A DNA stretch of 7,340 nucleotides. It comes from an uncultured Oscillospiraceae bacterium. GTDB taxonomy: Bacteria; Bacillota; Clostridia; Oscillospirales; Acutalibacteraceae. The position numbers and the translations under genes are program-made. Below the pieces are notes generated by a model that ran no database searches, was not told the DNA's origin, and was given only the letters and a program-made list of their open reading frames with translations. Shown piece after piece: positions 6,802-7,340 of this stretch. The number at the start of each line of letters is the position of its first letter. Positions within the stretch are counted from its first letter, which is position 1. The stretch covers positions 1 through 7,340 of the forward strand of contig URRG01000109.1 in the NCBI GenBank assembly GCA_900550095.1, written 5' to 3'.

Positions 6802-7340
6802 CGCGCCCCATCCTCTCTACGTTTTCCTTTGTAAACGCCTCGCCGATCCCGCCGATATAGGAGACCGCCAGGGCTCCCGCCCTGTTGGCGTACTCCATGC
6901 GGCGCTGGGGATCCCATCCCTTCAGGTAGCCGTAAAGGTATCCGGCGCAGAAGAGATCCCCCGCCCCTGTGGCGTCCTTGACGGAAGGCGCCTTCACCGG
7001 CCCGGCGTGGAAACGCCGGCCCCGGGAGACCGCCTCGCACCCTTTTTCTCCGCAGGTGACCACCACATTTTCGCAGTATCCGGAAAGGATACGGAGGGCC
7101 TCCTCGCGGTAGGGCATGTCGGAAGCCTTGACAAGCGAGGCAAGCCCCTCCCAGTCATTCCCCGAAGAGGTGCATACGAATACCGAATCGGGGACGGGAA
7201 GGCGTTCCAGGATAAGGCCCCGCAAGGACGCGAGCCGTTCATCGGACAGGCGCCTGTTTGAAGCGGAATTGCCCTCGGGCGACGATCCCGAGCGCATACT
7301 GATACGGCGCAGCACGGAATGGGCCTGCCGGGAACGGATG
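6791..7340 (-). CDS. PfkB-family sugar/nucleoside kinase, C-terminal part (5' end outside the window)
   Basis: At least 182 residues are visible and the frame stays open to the window edge, so the N-terminal sugar-binding half is missing. A GTG at 7315 is in frame but is not a credible start, because it would leave half a kinase. The C-terminal signature DATGAGDLF carries the catalytic Asp (in GAGD, about 62 codons before the end), followed by CAGYLYGYLKG and the helix ANRAGALAVSYIGGIG that lines the nucleotide site. VVVTCGEKGCEAV is the usual strand before the ATP lid. Where ribokinases have NxxE, this protein has VKASDMPYREEAL, more like the KxS...E form of fructokinase-type members, so it belongs to a different branch from the ribokinase-like gene downstream. 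It overlaps the amidohydrolase start by 11 nt. Confidence 0.85.
   Translation of the reverse strand, partial: IRSRQAHSVLRRISMRSGSSPEGNSASNRRLSDERLASLRGLILERLPVPDSVFVCTSSGNDWEGLASLVKASDMPYREEALRILSGYCENVVVTCGEKGCEAVSRGRRFHAGPVKAPSVKDATGAGDLFCAGYLYGYLKGWDPQRRMEYANRAGALAVSYIGGIGEAFTKENVERMGRDAV

Noticed and set aside
6791..7315. Taking the kinase fragment as a complete small gene starting at GTG 7315
   Set aside because: The frame continues open to the window edge and the protein would lack the N-terminal half of a PfkB kinase; it is a gene cut by the window boundary.

Overview
The window looks like an ordinary carbohydrate-handling stretch from a fairly GC-rich Gram-positive anaerobe, most likely a gut-type clostridium (Lachnospiraceae-like). 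This is inferred from strong AGGAGG-type ribosome binding sites, a sigma-A consensus promoter in an AT-rich island, a lipoprotein solute-binding protein with LplB/YtcP-type permeases, and an ABC operon without its own ATPase. No marker gene fixes the species. Every gene lies on the minus strand, so transcription runs from high to low coordinates.

The upstream block (7340 to 3819) holds four genes: the C-terminal part of a PfkB-family sugar/nucleoside kinase cut by the window edge, a metal-dependent amidohydrolase (Amidohydro_2 type), a ten-helix EamA/DMT transporter and a ribokinase-like PfkB kinase. The first three overlap by a few bases and are probably translationally coupled. The fourth follows after a 99-bp gap, with its own strong ribosome binding site and no convincing promoter. 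Together they suggest uptake or efflux of a small molecule, hydrolysis of a ring, ester or amide bond, and phosphorylation of a sugar-like product. The substrate cannot be read from the sequence.

The intergenic region 3565-3818 is the most informative non-coding part. It holds a probable rho-independent terminator for the upstream block, then an AT-rich promoter with phased A-tracts, TTGACA, a 17-bp spacer and an extended -10 TATATT. Two LacI-family operators (one a perfect 14-bp palindrome) lie 31 bp apart, just downstream of the predicted start of transcription.

The downstream block (3564 to 110) is a three-gene CUT1-type ABC importer: a lipoprotein solute-binding protein, then two permeases with EAA loops. 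Spacing is tight (6-nt gap, then 7-nt overlap). A 10-bp hairpin at the left edge of the window is the likely end of this operon. The ATPase must come from elsewhere in the genome, as is usual for MsmX-dependent importers.

I found no mobile element, CRISPR array, tRNA, rRNA or clear novel system. The points most worth a second look are the tandem operator layout and the two-kinase/amidohydrolase/EamA gene set.
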